A stretch of DNA of 64,000 nt from Lymantria dispar (Eukaryota; Arthropoda; Insecta; Lepidoptera; Erebidae): positions 75,186 through 139,185 of the forward strand of contig CM063462.1 in the NCBI GenBank assembly GCA_032191425.1, read 5' to 3'. Shown piece by piece: positions 13,201 to 22,960 of the stretch. Position 1 is the stretch's first letter; each line of letters begins with the position of its first letter. A program made the position numbers and the translations under genes. A model generated the notes under the pieces. It ran no database searches. It was given only the letters and a program-made list of their open reading frames with translations, and was not told where the DNA came from.

Positions 13201-13895
13201 AATATCACGAGCCCTGCGCAGTGCTCAGTGACTCCAGAGCGGCCCTTCAAACGGTGACGAATAACGACTCCACCCATAGACTTGCAGCCAAAGCAAGAGA
13301 GCATATGAAGGTAGCCCGAGAACAACATAGGGAGATAGAGCTGCTCTGGATTAAGGCCCATATCGGATTAGCTGGTAACGAACGTGCTGACCAACTAGCA
13401 AAGGACGCCGCTCTTCACTCGAAAAGGAAGCCACTCTATGACAGATGTCCTGTATCATACGCAAAGCGCATCATTCGCCAAAACGCGCTTCAAGAATGGA
13501 GCAAAAGATATCAGGAAGGTACAACTGCTGGAATAACGAGGATGTTCCTGCCCGATGCTGTTGCCGCATATAAAGTAACAAGGAATATGAAAATCAATTC
13601 AATAAGGACACAATTTCTCACAGGGCATGGGGGGTATGCCGCATACCTGTACAAATTTAAGCGCAGTGACAGCCCATCTTGTGCTTGCGATCCAGAGGTG
13701 GAGGAAACGGTGTCGCACCTACTTTTTGACTGCCCTTTACACAGCAAGAGAAGGTGGGACACCGAAATCCTCCTGGACGCGCCAATCTCGCCTTCTACCG
13801 TCCACGAACTTATTAAAGACGAGGTCAGTAGAGACATACTATTGGACTATTGCTCAATAGTAACAAAAGCAGCTATTAAAAGGAACAAGTCATAG
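10173..13895 (+). CDS. E1 ORF2: APE endonuclease - reverse transcriptase - RNase H polyprotein, 1240 aa
   Basis: Catalytic protein for target-primed reverse transcription in telomeric repeats. The N-terminal APE-like endonuclease shows N32, E59, D160 and N162 in GGDFNAKN, and D239-H240 in SDHNG. The reverse transcriptase has KKAPGGDG, YRPIGLLP, QFGFMPQRS, the first catalytic Asp at D620 (LDIEGAFDS), GCVQGSIGGP and the FADD box at 708-711. An RNase H domain follows with its four acidic residues visible (D958 in TDGSK, E996, D1020 in SDSRA, D1073). A C-terminal CxC...HX4C zinc motif follows TGHGGYAAYL. The annotated ATG lies inside ORF1 (+1 frame), so translation probably needs reinitiation or leaky scanning. 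All key residues are present, so it is likely functional. Confidence 0.93.
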   Translation: MTWPVKIYGIAKGSQDNNRHTHTPTTIAFQANLQRKELATTEIMQEAVKRKVTFAMVQEPYVGAQKAMKTYGTARTYQNVNRGDGTVKAAIVVFDPEIAVTLCHEHTTNNITVAIIQNSVWKVLAVSCYFEPDRDIEPYVEQLIQIRKKIKIDKILIGGDFNAKNILWGGQQTDKRGITVMSALAEMELQVLNNGSVPTFDTVRGNRRLTSYVDVTACTDDMLELVDDWKVAENLTGSDHNGIVIKLRLQKAPGILISRTTRKFKTNKVNWTQFHQKLSQFKTNSTISETAIQNIKNKKEIDLVIKQYTDIIIKTCEQTMPKKKANEKLRVPWWSKALEVLKRGVATSKRRIRSAAPRFRGDAIEQYLRAKEAYETQAKSAQIRSWKEFCTKQTREGMWEGIYRVIRNTKKREEDLPLVSGGAQLGSKESVELLARTFYPSDRAEDDDADHSRIRQMAENMKTPANVTHEPDFTEVELRSAVADFNPKKAPGGDGLTADICAQVILGDTKTYLAIINKCWQLEYYPSDWKEAVVVVLRKPGKEDYTHPKSYRPIGLLPVLGKVYEKMLVRRLTHHLVPRTSSHQFGFMPQRSTEDALYGLVAHVRGKLHEKKLITMVSLDIEGAFDSAWWPALKVRLMEEQCPVRLRGTIASYLSDRKVRIRYAGHEHVQETSMGCVQGSIGGPVLWNLLLNPLLKSLGERGVHCQAFADDIVLVFSGDTAEEIQRQGNSTLEHVRKWGVANRLRFAPHKTLAMVLTKKLKWDTPRLSMGGVGIALSKEIKLLGLTIDCGLTFGAHAANICGKALGVYKQLSRAARVSWGLHPEIVSTIYSAVVEPIITYAASAWAPATNKKCVQKHMNTVQRLFAQRTIKAYRTVSLNSALVLAGVLPLDIRIRENASLYEVRRGLRPPIPDREIETPLPYIERPHPAQHISQGFLLINSTQDIENMVNSAVQMFTDGSKIDGKVGAAISIWRGATEVRSIKINLPTYCTVYQAELLAICEAVRVAVQEYHEPCAVLSDSRAALQTVTNNDSTHRLAAKAREHMKVAREQHREIELLWIKAHIGLAGNERADQLAKDAALHSKRKPLYDRCPVSYAKRIIRQNALQEWSKRYQEGTTAGITRMFLPDAVAAYKVTRNMKINSIRTQFLTGHGGYAAYLYKFKRSDSPSCACDPEVEETVSHLLFDCPLHSKRRWDTEILLDAPISPSTVHELIKDEVSRDILLDYCSIVTKAAIKRNKS

Positions 13896-14196
13896 CACAT
13901 TACATAATCTGAACAGACACAACATTTAATAACCAGACTAACACATCAAATAAAAATAAGGGAAGAGACGCAGTATAGATGCATTTAACAGGCATACTGC
14001 GCTATGTGATATGACTAAATATTGTAATAAATTAAGATAGTATAAGTAGACTTAATGAGTAGAAAATTTTATGTAAAAATAAAGATAAGTAGCCCCGAAT
14101 GGGGCTCTGAAAAACTAATTGTCCTGTAGACTAAAAATAGAATAGGCAATCTCTAATTATGTTAGAGGCTAGCAGTGCCGCGGTTAAGAACCCGGG
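13896..14196 (+). other. E1 3' UTR with four hairpins
   Basis: A short 3' UTR carrying an 8-bp perfect inverted repeat CGCAGTAT/ATACTGCG (13969-14001), a 6-bp hairpin AGCCCC-GAAT-GGGGCT (14091-14106), and the terminal pair: CTCT/AGAG closing at 14151-14167, and CCG-c-GGTT-AAG-AACC-CGG at 14178-14195. The last two correspond in order and position to hairpins at the ends of the Gag-only elements. In this clade the 3' UTR is the usual recognition site for the reverse transcriptase. Confidence 0.7.

Positions 14197-14244
<48 letters not shown>
14197..14244 (+). other. Poly(A) tail of E1
   Basis: A 48-nt A run fused to CCTAACC. The last two A can belong to the telomeric unit. The junction fits priming from a nicked TTAGG strand ending in TT. 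Confidence 0.95.
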
Positions 14245-14247
<3 letters not shown>

Positions 14248-14636
14248 AACCTAACCTAACCTAACCTAACCTAACCTAACCTAACCTAACCTAACCTAAC
14301 CTAACCTAACCTAACCTAACCTAACCTAACCTAACCTAACCTAACCTAACCTAACCTAACCTAACCTAACCTAACCTAACCTAACCTAACCTAACCTAAC
14401 CTAACCTAACCTAACCTAACCTAACCTAACCTAACCTAACCTAACCTAACCTAACCTAACCTAACCTAACCTAACCTAACCTAACCTAACCTAACCTAAC
14501 CTAACCTAACCTAACCTAACCTAACCTAACCTAACCTAACCTAACCTAACCTAACCTAACCTAACCTAACCTAACCTAACCTAACCTAACCTAACCTAAC
14601 CTAACCTAACCTAACCTAACCTAACCTAACCTAACC
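14245..14636. repeat. Internal telomeric repeat spacer 1
   Basis: 392 bp of perfect CCTAA repeats between the poly(A) of E1 and the 5'-truncated end of E2. The longest inner spacer. Confidence 0.97.
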
Positions 14637-15453
14637 ACATAGCCAATAGTGTTGGGACATTTCGACTAAATTTTTAGGTACAAATAACGGACCACGAATA
14701 GGTATAACTATAAATTGACAATTAACGAACCTGACAGACTTGGACATACATCTTTAATCAATAAGTAGTCATAAAAATCGTGAGTTGTGATTTCGCATAA
14801 TAATTAGTCCACACAAGACAACGCCAAACCAAGCTAAAACGGTTATATAACACTTACACACATCAAAACCAACGAAATTGCACCGTTCGCATACTAGGTG
14901 AACCGGTGCAATTTTTGGCATAATCGCTACCAGACGACTCAGACACATTCACTGACACACAAAAAGCAGAAACAACACTCAAAATACACGTAGTTTCACT
15001 AATCCGAGATAACACTAAAACTATCATATATAATTAATACACAATACACCTACACTATAAAACAAAAAATAGTAACATATAGACACCATAAACACTAGAC
15101 ACCATAGTCAAGATAGCAGTAACACAAACGCACTAAAACATACAAAAATTTTCACTCATAAACACATAACACTCTTGCCCACAAAGGTCAGCATAAATTA
15201 AAAATACCAGAATTAAGGTCCATAAACATAAAAACCAATACTGGTACAACACTAACCGAGTAGCAACTAGCATAATTAAACAGCTTATATACTAACATCA
15301 TAACCAATAACGATCCGATCCGGTAACATTCGTCTAAAGTCGGCAGTAATCGACGCGAAAGGGAGGAGTCACACCAACTCAAATAACCATTAGCACACGG
15401 CAAGACTACAACAATAAATCACAGTCCCCGCCTCCCTGGTACAGTATTGACAA

Positions 15454-15918
15454 GGGGCGGAGCTAAGAGTTAGTGCGCTACTCAAGTAGCTTCACTCTTT
15501 TGATAGTCGAAACTTTGCATATTAATTCGCACGTTGAAAACCAATATAGCACAGCAATAGGTAATAATAATTAATAGATACAGGTCGTATAATCTATAAA
15601 TAGCGAAAACTCCTGCGAAATTACAACATACAAAAAATAGGGATTTCTAACAAATTAAATAATAAATAATTAATATAAAGGGGCGGAGCCAAAAGTCACC
15701 TCGCTACTCAAGTAGCTTCACTCTTCTGATTGCTGAAAATTTCCATAAAAAATTCGCACCCCGGCATTCACCATAGCACAGCAATAATTAATAATAATAA
15801 AAAGATACGTGTTTTGTAATTTATAAATAGGTAAAACTTTTATGAAATCATCACATATAAAAAAAACAAGTTTTCAAATAAACTAAATAGTAATTAAATA
15901 ATATAGAGGGGCGGAGCC
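15454..15918 (+). promoter_or_regulatory. Triple GC-box-like motif (E2)
   Basis: GGGGCGGAGC(C) at 15454-15463, 15680-15690 and 15908-15918, in otherwise AT-rich DNA. The E3 copies are at 24141, 24367 and 24593, and E7 has three (43491, 43913, 44295). The sequence resembles an Sp1/KLF-type GC box; a promoter role is inferred only. Confidence 0.45.
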
Positions 15919-16210
15919 AAACACACATAAGATATATAAGGATTAAGTGCTTCATCTATACGCCGCTTGGGCGGCGACACTAGTAGGTTTAATAGAATAA
16001 AGCAGGAATTGTATAATTACGATACGAACTTGATTTTCGACTTTTTTGTTATTGACAAAAATAACAACGAAGTCCTATCAATCCATGGGTATACTCCCAA
16101 AACCAACTGCCATACAGTAAAACAATCACCAACAATTGTTATAGCCGAGATTTTGTGGACTTTCTCCGGGTACTTTGTTTTGGTTACGAGCTTCCCCTGT
16201 TGAGTCTTCT

Positions 16211-16275
16211 GGGCCGGTGGCGACAATTGGCGGTTACCTTAGTAACCAACCATTTTGTGCCGCAGCCTGGGGGGC
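16211..16275 (+). promoter_or_regulatory. Conserved covarying 5' UTR hairpin (E2 copy)
   Basis: GGGCCGG and GACAATTGG, then inner stem GGTTAC (16232-16237), loop CTTA, GTAACC (16242-16247), then CATTTTGTGCC and GCAGCCTGG. The outer stem is GTGG (16217-16220) with CCGC (16260-16263), including one G-U pair. The inner stem differs from E1 at most positions but stays fully paired. Confidence 0.6.
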
Positions 16276-16387
16276 TTGCGGGAAGGCTCTGAGATTTGTA
16301 ATTACTTAAAACATTTTCTGACGGAGTTCATAAACATACATAGTAATATTTAACTTTTATTAGCTTTAAGATTAGCTGTAAGACATA

Positions 16388-16654
16388 GGGCCTATACACC
16401 CTAAATCTAGAAATATTAAGGAATTAATTTGACAAGTAACAGGATTGACATTGTCAATTGTATATACAATTTGGTTGACCATTGTGACTTTTACTAATCT
16501 ACGTGTAAATATAAGACCTTGGGTGAACACCCCAACAATTGTAAGCTATATTATCCATTGTTGTATTATTTAAATGTTATTGTAGAATATTTTAACTATA
16601 ATTAATAACTAATAATTGTAATTGACACAACAGGACAGGGCCTTTTACACCCCA
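16388..16654 (+). repeat. Three spaced GGG..ACACCC motifs (E2)
   Basis: GGGCCTATACACCC (16388), GGGTGAACACCCC (16521) and GGGCCTTTTACACCCC (16638), spaced 117-133 bp apart, between the conserved hairpin and ORF1 as in E1. Confidence 0.6.
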
Positions 16655-16822
16655 ACATAACAGCTAATTTTAGACATTATATTACTAAATACATTTACTG
16701 ACTTAATATATTGAATCATTTACATACATTTATACACATTTAGACATATTAATTAACTACAGTAACTGAGCAATATACACTCAATTACTGTTCATACTGA
16801 CACCCGCAAACCCCACATAAAC

Positions 16823-18442
16823 ATGATTAGATCACCACCCCAAGATAGGCGCTCAAAAGAGCCGTCCCAATCCCCCAACAAAACAACCCCACATACAACG
16901 AGCTATACCACGATGTATATCGAAAACACCCCCAAGGCCACGACGTCTGCTAGCGTCAGTAAGGGGGTGCTCGATATAAATAAAGCAGGATTCAATTATA
17001 CAGTGAATCTGGACCGGCCGACCTCCCCCCCAAGCCCTCCCCCCCAGGTAGTGAACACCATCAGAGTCAGGACGGCACAGCACGTGGTGAAGAAAGCCAA
17101 GATCCTCCTGGGAATGTCGAAAAACTTGAAGACAGAGGTGAAAAATGGGGTTATCGACATACTCGATAAGCTGGTCCTATACATCAGTGAAGGGGAGGTG
17201 GAACTCGAGAAATACAAGGGAAGGCCCCACAAGCCAGAGCCCGAGGATAGCGTAAAAGATAAGCAAGAGTTTTCACGCCCTGGGGATATCGTAAAAGACA
17301 ATAAAGACGAGTCGCCGCAGATCGAAAGGTGGGAGACCTTAATTAGGGCTCATAGTCAAATAATCACGGAGAACATGGAGCAAAGCGAGAGACTTGAAAG
17401 GGCACTTAAACAACACGCAACCCAAATGGACGAATTGGAACAGTATAGGCACCAAATCAAGGAAAACGCGGACGGCATGAGGTGCCTTGAGGGTGTCATA
17501 AGATACCATGCTGTGACCCTAGAAAAGCAAAAAGAAGCCACAAAAACCCCTGTATTAGACGTCGGCGCTGAGCTCTTACAAGAGATAAAAGAGCTAAAAT
17601 CCTCTGCTCAGGAGCTCAGACAAAGGGTGGGCGAAGCCAGTTGCGGGCCGCGTACTTACGCAGAGATGGCCGCACAACCCAGACCACAACAACACGTAGA
17701 GAAGTCGCATGCAATAATGGTCTCTACTGTTGATATCGCCCCGAGCGACGAATTAGAAAAGGAAATTAGAACTACACTAAAGGCCAAGGAAAATGGGACA
17801 CAAATACAAAAAATGAGGCGTGTTAGGGGCCCGAGAATAGTCCTCGCGTGCACCACCAAGAGAGAGATAGATCAGGTGGCAGACAGACTAACCACAAACA
17901 AGAAATTGAAAGTAGAGGAGGCTAAATTTTCAAACCCTTTGGTGGTATTGAAGAATCTGTGCCGAACGGTGACTGAGGCGGATATTACAACAGCGGTAAC
18001 CCAACAGAACGCTAAATTGGTGGAGGGACTGTCGGCCGAGGAGGCCGCTGTGGTGGAGAGGTACCGGAGGAGGGCAAGACACCCAGATGAGTGTCATGCC
18101 GTCCTCCAGGTGTCGCCAATCCTCTGGCAGAGGCTTACCTCGGCCGGCAGGCTCTTCATCGATGTGCAGTGTGTGAGGGTGCAGGATCAAACGCCCCTCA
18201 TACAGTGCATGCGCTGTTTGGGTTATGGCCACGGGCGGAAAAGCTGCGCTGCAGCGGAAGAGGACCGCTGTACAAAATGCGGCCAACCGGGCCATGTACG
18301 TAAAGAGTGTAGCCATCGCACTAGTTGTCACAACTGTGCGAAGGCAAAACTCCCGCAATCCAACCACGACGTGTTCGGCACAGAATGCCCCATTAGGAAA
18401 AGAGCGGACGCACTCGCAAGAGAGGCAGTAGCCTATGGTTAG
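16823..18442 (+). CDS. E2 ORF1: Gag, 539 aa, of a Gag-only element
   Basis: R1/TRAS-type Gag. It starts MIRSPP in an AACATG context. A proline-rich N-terminus is followed by a KKAKILLGMSKNLKTEV segment near residue 95, a long coiled coil (about 168-275), the R1-clade TYAEM segment (about 278-283), a conserved VEEAKFSNPLVVLKNL region, and three zinc knuckles: C462-C465-H470-C475, C483-C486-H491-C496 and one from C502-C505. It differs from the E3 protein by A283T only. In E1 ORF2 overlaps the end of ORF1; here nothing follows but AT-rich non-coding DNA. It probably packages its own RNA and relies on RT from elsewhere. Confidence 0.9.
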   Translation: MIRSPPQDRRSKEPSQSPNKTTPHTTSYTTMYIENTPKATTSASVSKGVLDINKAGFNYTVNLDRPTSPPSPPPQVVNTIRVRTAQHVVKKAKILLGMSKNLKTEVKNGVIDILDKLVLYISEGEVELEKYKGRPHKPEPEDSVKDKQEFSRPGDIVKDNKDESPQIERWETLIRAHSQIITENMEQSERLERALKQHATQMDELEQYRHQIKENADGMRCLEGVIRYHAVTLEKQKEATKTPVLDVGAELLQEIKELKSSAQELRQRVGEASCGPRTYAEMAAQPRPQQHVEKSHAIMVSTVDIAPSDELEKEIRTTLKAKENGTQIQKMRRVRGPRIVLACTTKREIDQVADRLTTNKKLKVEEAKFSNPLVVLKNLCRTVTEADITTAVTQQNAKLVEGLSAEEAAVVERYRRRARHPDECHAVLQVSPILWQRLTSAGRLFIDVQCVRVQDQTPLIQCMRCLGYGHGRKSCAAAEEDRCTKCGQPGHVRKECSHRTSCHNCAKAKLPQSNHDVFGTECPIRKRADALAREAVAYG

Positions 18443-20227
18443 ACAATGCCCAGTTCAGGCAATTATACCATCACATACGGTGCGAACGTTAGACTTCACA
18501 CAACACTGTAATCCACATAATTCACAAACATATACACTATACAATTCATAACAACACATGCTCACATATACATAAACAACATCAACTTATCAAAACATCT
18601 TACTCACCATGACAACCTCCAAACATACAACACATTAGCCATTAACTAAAAATCAAAATATACACAAATTAATAACTCACAATACACCCCACAATTAAAT
18701 GCATAACATAATTACACTTGCATAATATACAAAACACACACAACTACATACAAAGCATAATGCCTGAACATGCGCGCAGGTGCAGTGACTGCATCCTGAG
18801 TGCATGTAACCCATGCATATGCACACACAGTATCCTAAACAGATACAGTAAATTACATTATACACACTTGCATATAACACACAATAATTTGTTATGTTGT
18901 CCCATAACAAATTATAATAAGAGAATAAAAAACATACACAATAAACGCATAATCACTAAACACATCTTAACAATATATAACAGACTACACTACAACACTT
19001 TAACAACTATTTATATAACATGGCTAAATCACACCATACAAAATTACACAAATCATATCAGCTAATCACTACTAAACAATGAACACAAATTATAATTATT
19101 ATGTACAGACATAATAAATTATAATACTAACTAATAAAATTCTAACACAAAAGGCTACAATTCAATGTACAACACATACAAACAACAATCATCTAACCAT
19201 AATATTTAATAACATATTAGCAATAGAGAATTAATTACACCTTTAATAAATAAAGTACAATTATTTTCAAGTTAATAATTTATTTTGGTATAGCAAAATA
19301 AATAATTAAAATTAAAAATTACACACCAGTAATACGTATATTTAAATTGTACTAAATAAAAATCTTAATAATTATTTACATCAAACAACAACACTAATAA
19401 CATATATTATACATGATACATAAAATATATATTAACACATAACGAAAACATAGATTTCATCAACTCACCATCCACCACTATGAACACTAATTATAATTTT
19501 TATGCACAGACATAATAAATTATAATATCAATTAATAAAAAACATTAATACAAAAGACTATAAATCAATGTACAACACATACTAACAATAATTACGCAAC
19601 CATAATATCCATTAACATTTTAGTAATAGAGAATAAATTACAATGGAATAAATAAAGTATAATAATTCTCAAGTTAAAAATTTATTTTGGTGTTGCAAAA
19701 TAAATAATTACAATTGAGAATTACACACCACTAACATAATACCATATTAATTGCATCACTTGATAAGTCAAATAAATTAGTAATATCAAACAATAACACA
19801 AATAACATATATTATATATCACACATAAATTATATATTAACATTTAACGAAAACAAACAGTATTCACCAAACCACCCGTAACACAACATGATACAATAAC
19901 TAAGATCTAAGTATGAGTCAATCATACAAGGCACTTAAGAATGTACAATTGCAAAAATGGACTCCGATATATTATAGCCTGATAAAAATGTAACATTAAA
20001 AAATGTAGTACTATAATAAATAAGATCTGTAAATAGAATAATAAGAACTATTGTAAACAATATGTTATAAACCTATTATAATAGTAAACATAATAGTGAA
20101 TAAGTTAGTTAGAAAACCTTGTAAAATTTTGTTACAATAAATCTCCGCGTATTCATTCTCCTAGCCTGAAAATCCCTGATCATGTTAGGGGCTTTTCGCG
20201 GGCCGGGTCTGGCACCCGGACACAAAA

Positions 20228-20228
<1 letters not shown>
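18443..20228 (+). other. E2 long non-coding 3' region (in place of ORF2)
   Basis: 1.8 kb, strongly AT-rich, no ORF2 remnant recognised. It holds a palindrome TGCAGT-G-ACTGCA (18781-18793); a 13-bp perfect hairpin ATAATTTGTTATG/CATAACAAATTAT with a 6-nt loop (18884-18915) followed by an AATAAAAAAC block; and two direct repeats of about 400 bp (19080-19480 and 19481-19855), each with further AT hairpins such as TTATTTTG/CAAAATAA. The palindrome and the hairpin block have counterparts in E7/E8, where most surrounding sequence is unrelated. Confidence 0.75.
20174..20219 (+). promoter_or_regulatory. 3'-terminal double hairpin (E2)
   Basis: Hairpin 1 closes with CCCT (20174-20177) and AGGG (20187-20190) around GATCATGTT. 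Hairpin 2 is CCGGGT (20203-20208)/ACCCGG (20214-20219). It corresponds to the hairpins at the end of E1 and E8 with paired base changes. Likely the RT recognition site (inference). Confidence 0.65.

Positions 20229-20260
<32 letters not shown>
20229..20260 (+). other. Poly(A) tail of E2
   Basis: A 32-nt A run ending directly at CCTAACC. Confidence 0.95.
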
Positions 20261-20263
<3 letters not shown>

Positions 20264-20457
20264 AACCTAACCTAACCTAACCTAACCTAACCTAACCTAA
20301 CCTAACCTAACCTAACCTAACCTAACCTAACCTAACCTAACCTAACCTAACCTAACCTAACCTAACCTAACCTAACCTAACCTAACCTAACCTAACCTAA
20401 CCTAACCTAACCTAACCTAACCTAACCTAACCTAACCTAACCTAACCTAACCTAACC
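20261..20457. repeat. Internal telomeric repeat spacer 2
   Basis: About 197 bp of perfect CCTAA repeats between E2 and E3. Confidence 0.97.
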
Positions 20458-21316
20458 GGCACGCCCCGCCAACCGCGCGCGCGCAAAGTGTTTCTACAAC
20501 GCTCCGCAGAGCAAATTTGCAGTAAAAAACTTTAAAAATTCATAAAAGTGGGTTTTTTAGTGAAAAAGTGCAAGTGTGATATATCCACGGATGCGCTCTT
20601 AAATCCTCTATTCAACGGTGTTAAAACCACCAGCGAGTGATTTTTCTACGAATTTTAATATACAAAAAACCACATTGTGAAAAAGTGAGTTTTACACAAA
20701 TGTGCGTGCGCTGCTCTCTGGAGATCTGCAACCTAGCAATCTTTAAGTGCATAAAAAAGGGCAATTCATCAGTGCATATTTTGATCCTTACTCCACTCAA
20801 ATCGGGTGGAAAACCACGAAGATATTGACGAAAAACCAAGTTGATCCAGATACCTGCCTACCTCATTTGGGCACCAGGAGGAACACCAGATAGATAAGTT
20901 GGTGGCGGAAACCAGTAGAAGCACGGTGGCGACTTCAGACTTAAGCTAAGTTCAATAGAGATTTAATTACAGATTTTACAAAATCGTCTTAATGTTTAAT
21001 AATTAATAGCTCCGGAAAATGAGCGAGAGCATATGATTTTTATTGCAGACATAGATAGATATAGTTGATAAGAAGAATTGTTAAAAATTTCAGCCAAATC
21101 GGCTGGAAAACAGAGGAGTTATTTTAAGAATTATATTTTTAGTATGAAACTTCCTGACCTGTAAAAGTATAATTATAAGGTTGAACTATATAGCTTAAAA
21201 ATAGTATATGATACTCTTAACATAATACAGTTTGAATTTTGTAAAAACACCTAGTAATTAGAAAGATATAGGCTTCCAAAGTGCCGGGAGAAAGTCTTGC
21301 GATTTTCGACTGTAGC

Positions 21317-22960
21317 GCCATCTAGTATAGGAATTTGAAATCAATTGCCCTAATTTCTAAAATATCCATAAATATTTAAATATTATTAAAGCCGTGAACT
21401 TTTAAAAATCCCCATAATTACATATTTAAAAATCATTTCAAACAGAGTAGGAATAAGGGAGATATAAGCAAAATAATCTTGGGAGTTATAAGTGAATGAA
21501 AATTTAATTACTGATTTTAGAACCGAGACAAATAGAAAATAGGGTGCCTCCACACCCCAATAATTGTTTCCTAAAACCATAAGATCATATAACTGATAAC
21601 CCCGGAGATATTGTAAGAAAACCTAAAAATTTTTCAAGCTCATATAACTCCTAGGGGAAAAATTGTAGATCAGTAGCATTTGGGTCACAGCTAGGGAAAG
21701 ACATAGGGAACGTCCCCTAGAAATATTAAATAAATCCATACAGGAACAGCTGAGATAAACAAATAATAATAAATTTTCTATGAGATTGCCTGACTATTAA
21801 AGTAGTACTATAATTCATAACATAGTATTAATAAATAGACCATAATACCCTTATTGTAAAATTAATTTAACACAGATAAATTAACTAGTAATTAGGAAGA
21901 TATAAGCCCCCTAAAATTATCAATAAAATATTTCATAGCCTTAGACGGTAACGCCATCTAGGGCAGCAGAGTGGAATTTATATTTCACGTTTTCAAAATA
22001 AATAGTAATTCTCATAAAATTCATAGCCGTGAACTTCTAAAAATACACCCATTCACATAACCGAACCCCATCCAGAACGAATATACGGTCAGGGAATTAT
22101 AAGCAAAACAAGTCACCGAAAAATTTCATAACTTTCGACTGTGGTGCCATCTAGGGAAGTAAGTGATAAGCTGGGTAATTCCTTTTATTTCTTTTCTTCC
22201 AAAATAAGCACAAACCACCATAATATATAGAGCCGTGAACTTTTAAAAATACACCCATCCACATAATCGAACCCCACCCAGAACAAATAAACGGTCAGGG
22301 AATTATAAGCAAAATAAGTCACCGAAAAATTTCATTACTTTCGACCGTGGTGCCATCTAGAGAACCAAATAACAAGCTGGGTAAATTCTTTTTCTAAAAA
22401 TAAGTAGAATCCACCATAATATTCAAGCCGTGAACTTCTAAAAATACACCTATCCACATAATTGAATTTCACCCAGAACAAATAACGGTCAGGGAATTAT
22501 AAACAAAATAAGTCACCGGACAATTTCATTACTTTCGACCGTGCTGCCATCTAGGTGAAGAAAATCGCAGACTGGGTAATTCCTTTTTCAAATAAACAGA
22601 AATCATTATAAAACTCTAGCCGTGAACTCCTAAAAATACTCTTGAACATATAGTCAAATTTCATTTAGAATAAATAATTAATTAGGGAATAAATAGCAAA
22701 ACAAACAACCAAAAAATTTCATTACATTCGAAAGTAGCTCCATCTAGGGAGGCAAGTAGAAAACTTAAATTCTGTTTCCAATAAAACGTAAATTTAATAA
22801 ATAATTACCAGATATACTATATTCCACTTTATTTTATTATATTTTATAAACATATACACCATTAATCTCAACTTAAACAACATTATATACAATAATATTA
22901 GATAAAGATTGAAATCAAGTCTCATAGGAAAACCTCAAACTAATTTAAGCGCCATCTATT
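21317..22960 (+). repeat. 5' UTR tandem monomers (~195 bp) in E3
   Basis: Seven anchor matches to GCCATCTAG (or one-base variants), with GCCGTGAAC anchors at 21391, 22026, 22232, 22427 and 22619. Anchor spacings are 636, 193, 206, 194, 192 and 213 bp. Tandem about 200-bp units in a LINE 5' UTR recall the promoter monomers of mouse L1; promoter function is inferred. Confidence 0.65.

Larger units (their letters stand above)
5525..14244 (+). mobile_element. E1: full-length autonomous TRAS-like telomere-specific LINE
   Basis: An 8.7 kb non-LTR retrotransposon inserted in (AACCT)n with its sense strand on the CCTAA strand, the orientation of the TRAS family of R1-clade elements. It has a 2.8 kb 5' UTR, ORF1 (Gag with zinc knuckles), ORF2 (endonuclease, reverse transcriptase, RNase H, C-terminal zinc motif), a 300-bp structured 3' UTR and a 48-nt poly(A) running straight into CCTAACC. 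The left junction is CCTAACC then CTCAGT. Both ORFs are intact, so this copy could be active. It is the outermost insertion and the only element here with an ORF2 in the TRAS orientation. Confidence 0.93.
14637..16822 (+). other. E2 5' region upstream of ORF1 (non-coding)
   Basis: AT-rich leader without credible genes. Recognisable pieces are: a hairpin with 11-bp perfect stem AAATTGCACCG/CGGTGCAATTT (14875-14914); three GC-box-like repeats GGGGCGGAGC(C) about 227 bp apart (15454, 15680, 15908), two followed by GCTACT-CA-AGTAGC; a CGCCGC-TTGG-GCGGCG hairpin (15961-15976); the covarying hairpin (16211-16275); and GGG..TACACCC repeats (16388-16654). Confidence 0.65.
14637..20260 (+). mobile_element. 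E2: 5'-truncated Gag-only TRAS-like element
   Basis: A copy of the E3 family whose first base matches E3 position 23324, so about 2.87 kb of 5' UTR is missing. It contains ORF1 only; 1.8 kb of AT-rich DNA separates ORF1 from the poly(A) and no RT-like frame exists. Sense orientation, left junction (after AACC) and right junction (A-tract then CCTAACC) are the same as for E1. It is nearly identical to E3 but differs in 5' end and tail length, so an independent recent insertion is more likely than a segmental duplication. Confidence 0.9.

Noticed and set aside
15188..15403. 71-codon minus-strand ORF identical in E2 and E3
   Set aside because: Identity follows from the recent copying of the whole element; there is no counterpart in E7 and no domain.
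18718..19065. A 115-codon plus-strand ORF in the E2 3' region, possibly a small ORF replacing ORF2
   Set aside because: The E3 copy is broken near the start by a one-base change, it is low-complexity AT-driven sequence, and E7/E8 have nothing comparable.
18443..20228. Possible hidden, frameshifted ORF2 remnant in the Gag-only elements
   Set aside because: Looked for YADD/FADD, SDH, GDFN and RNase H-like strings on both strands in the available frames and saw none. A profile search would be decisive; a significant RT hit would overturn the Gag-only reading.
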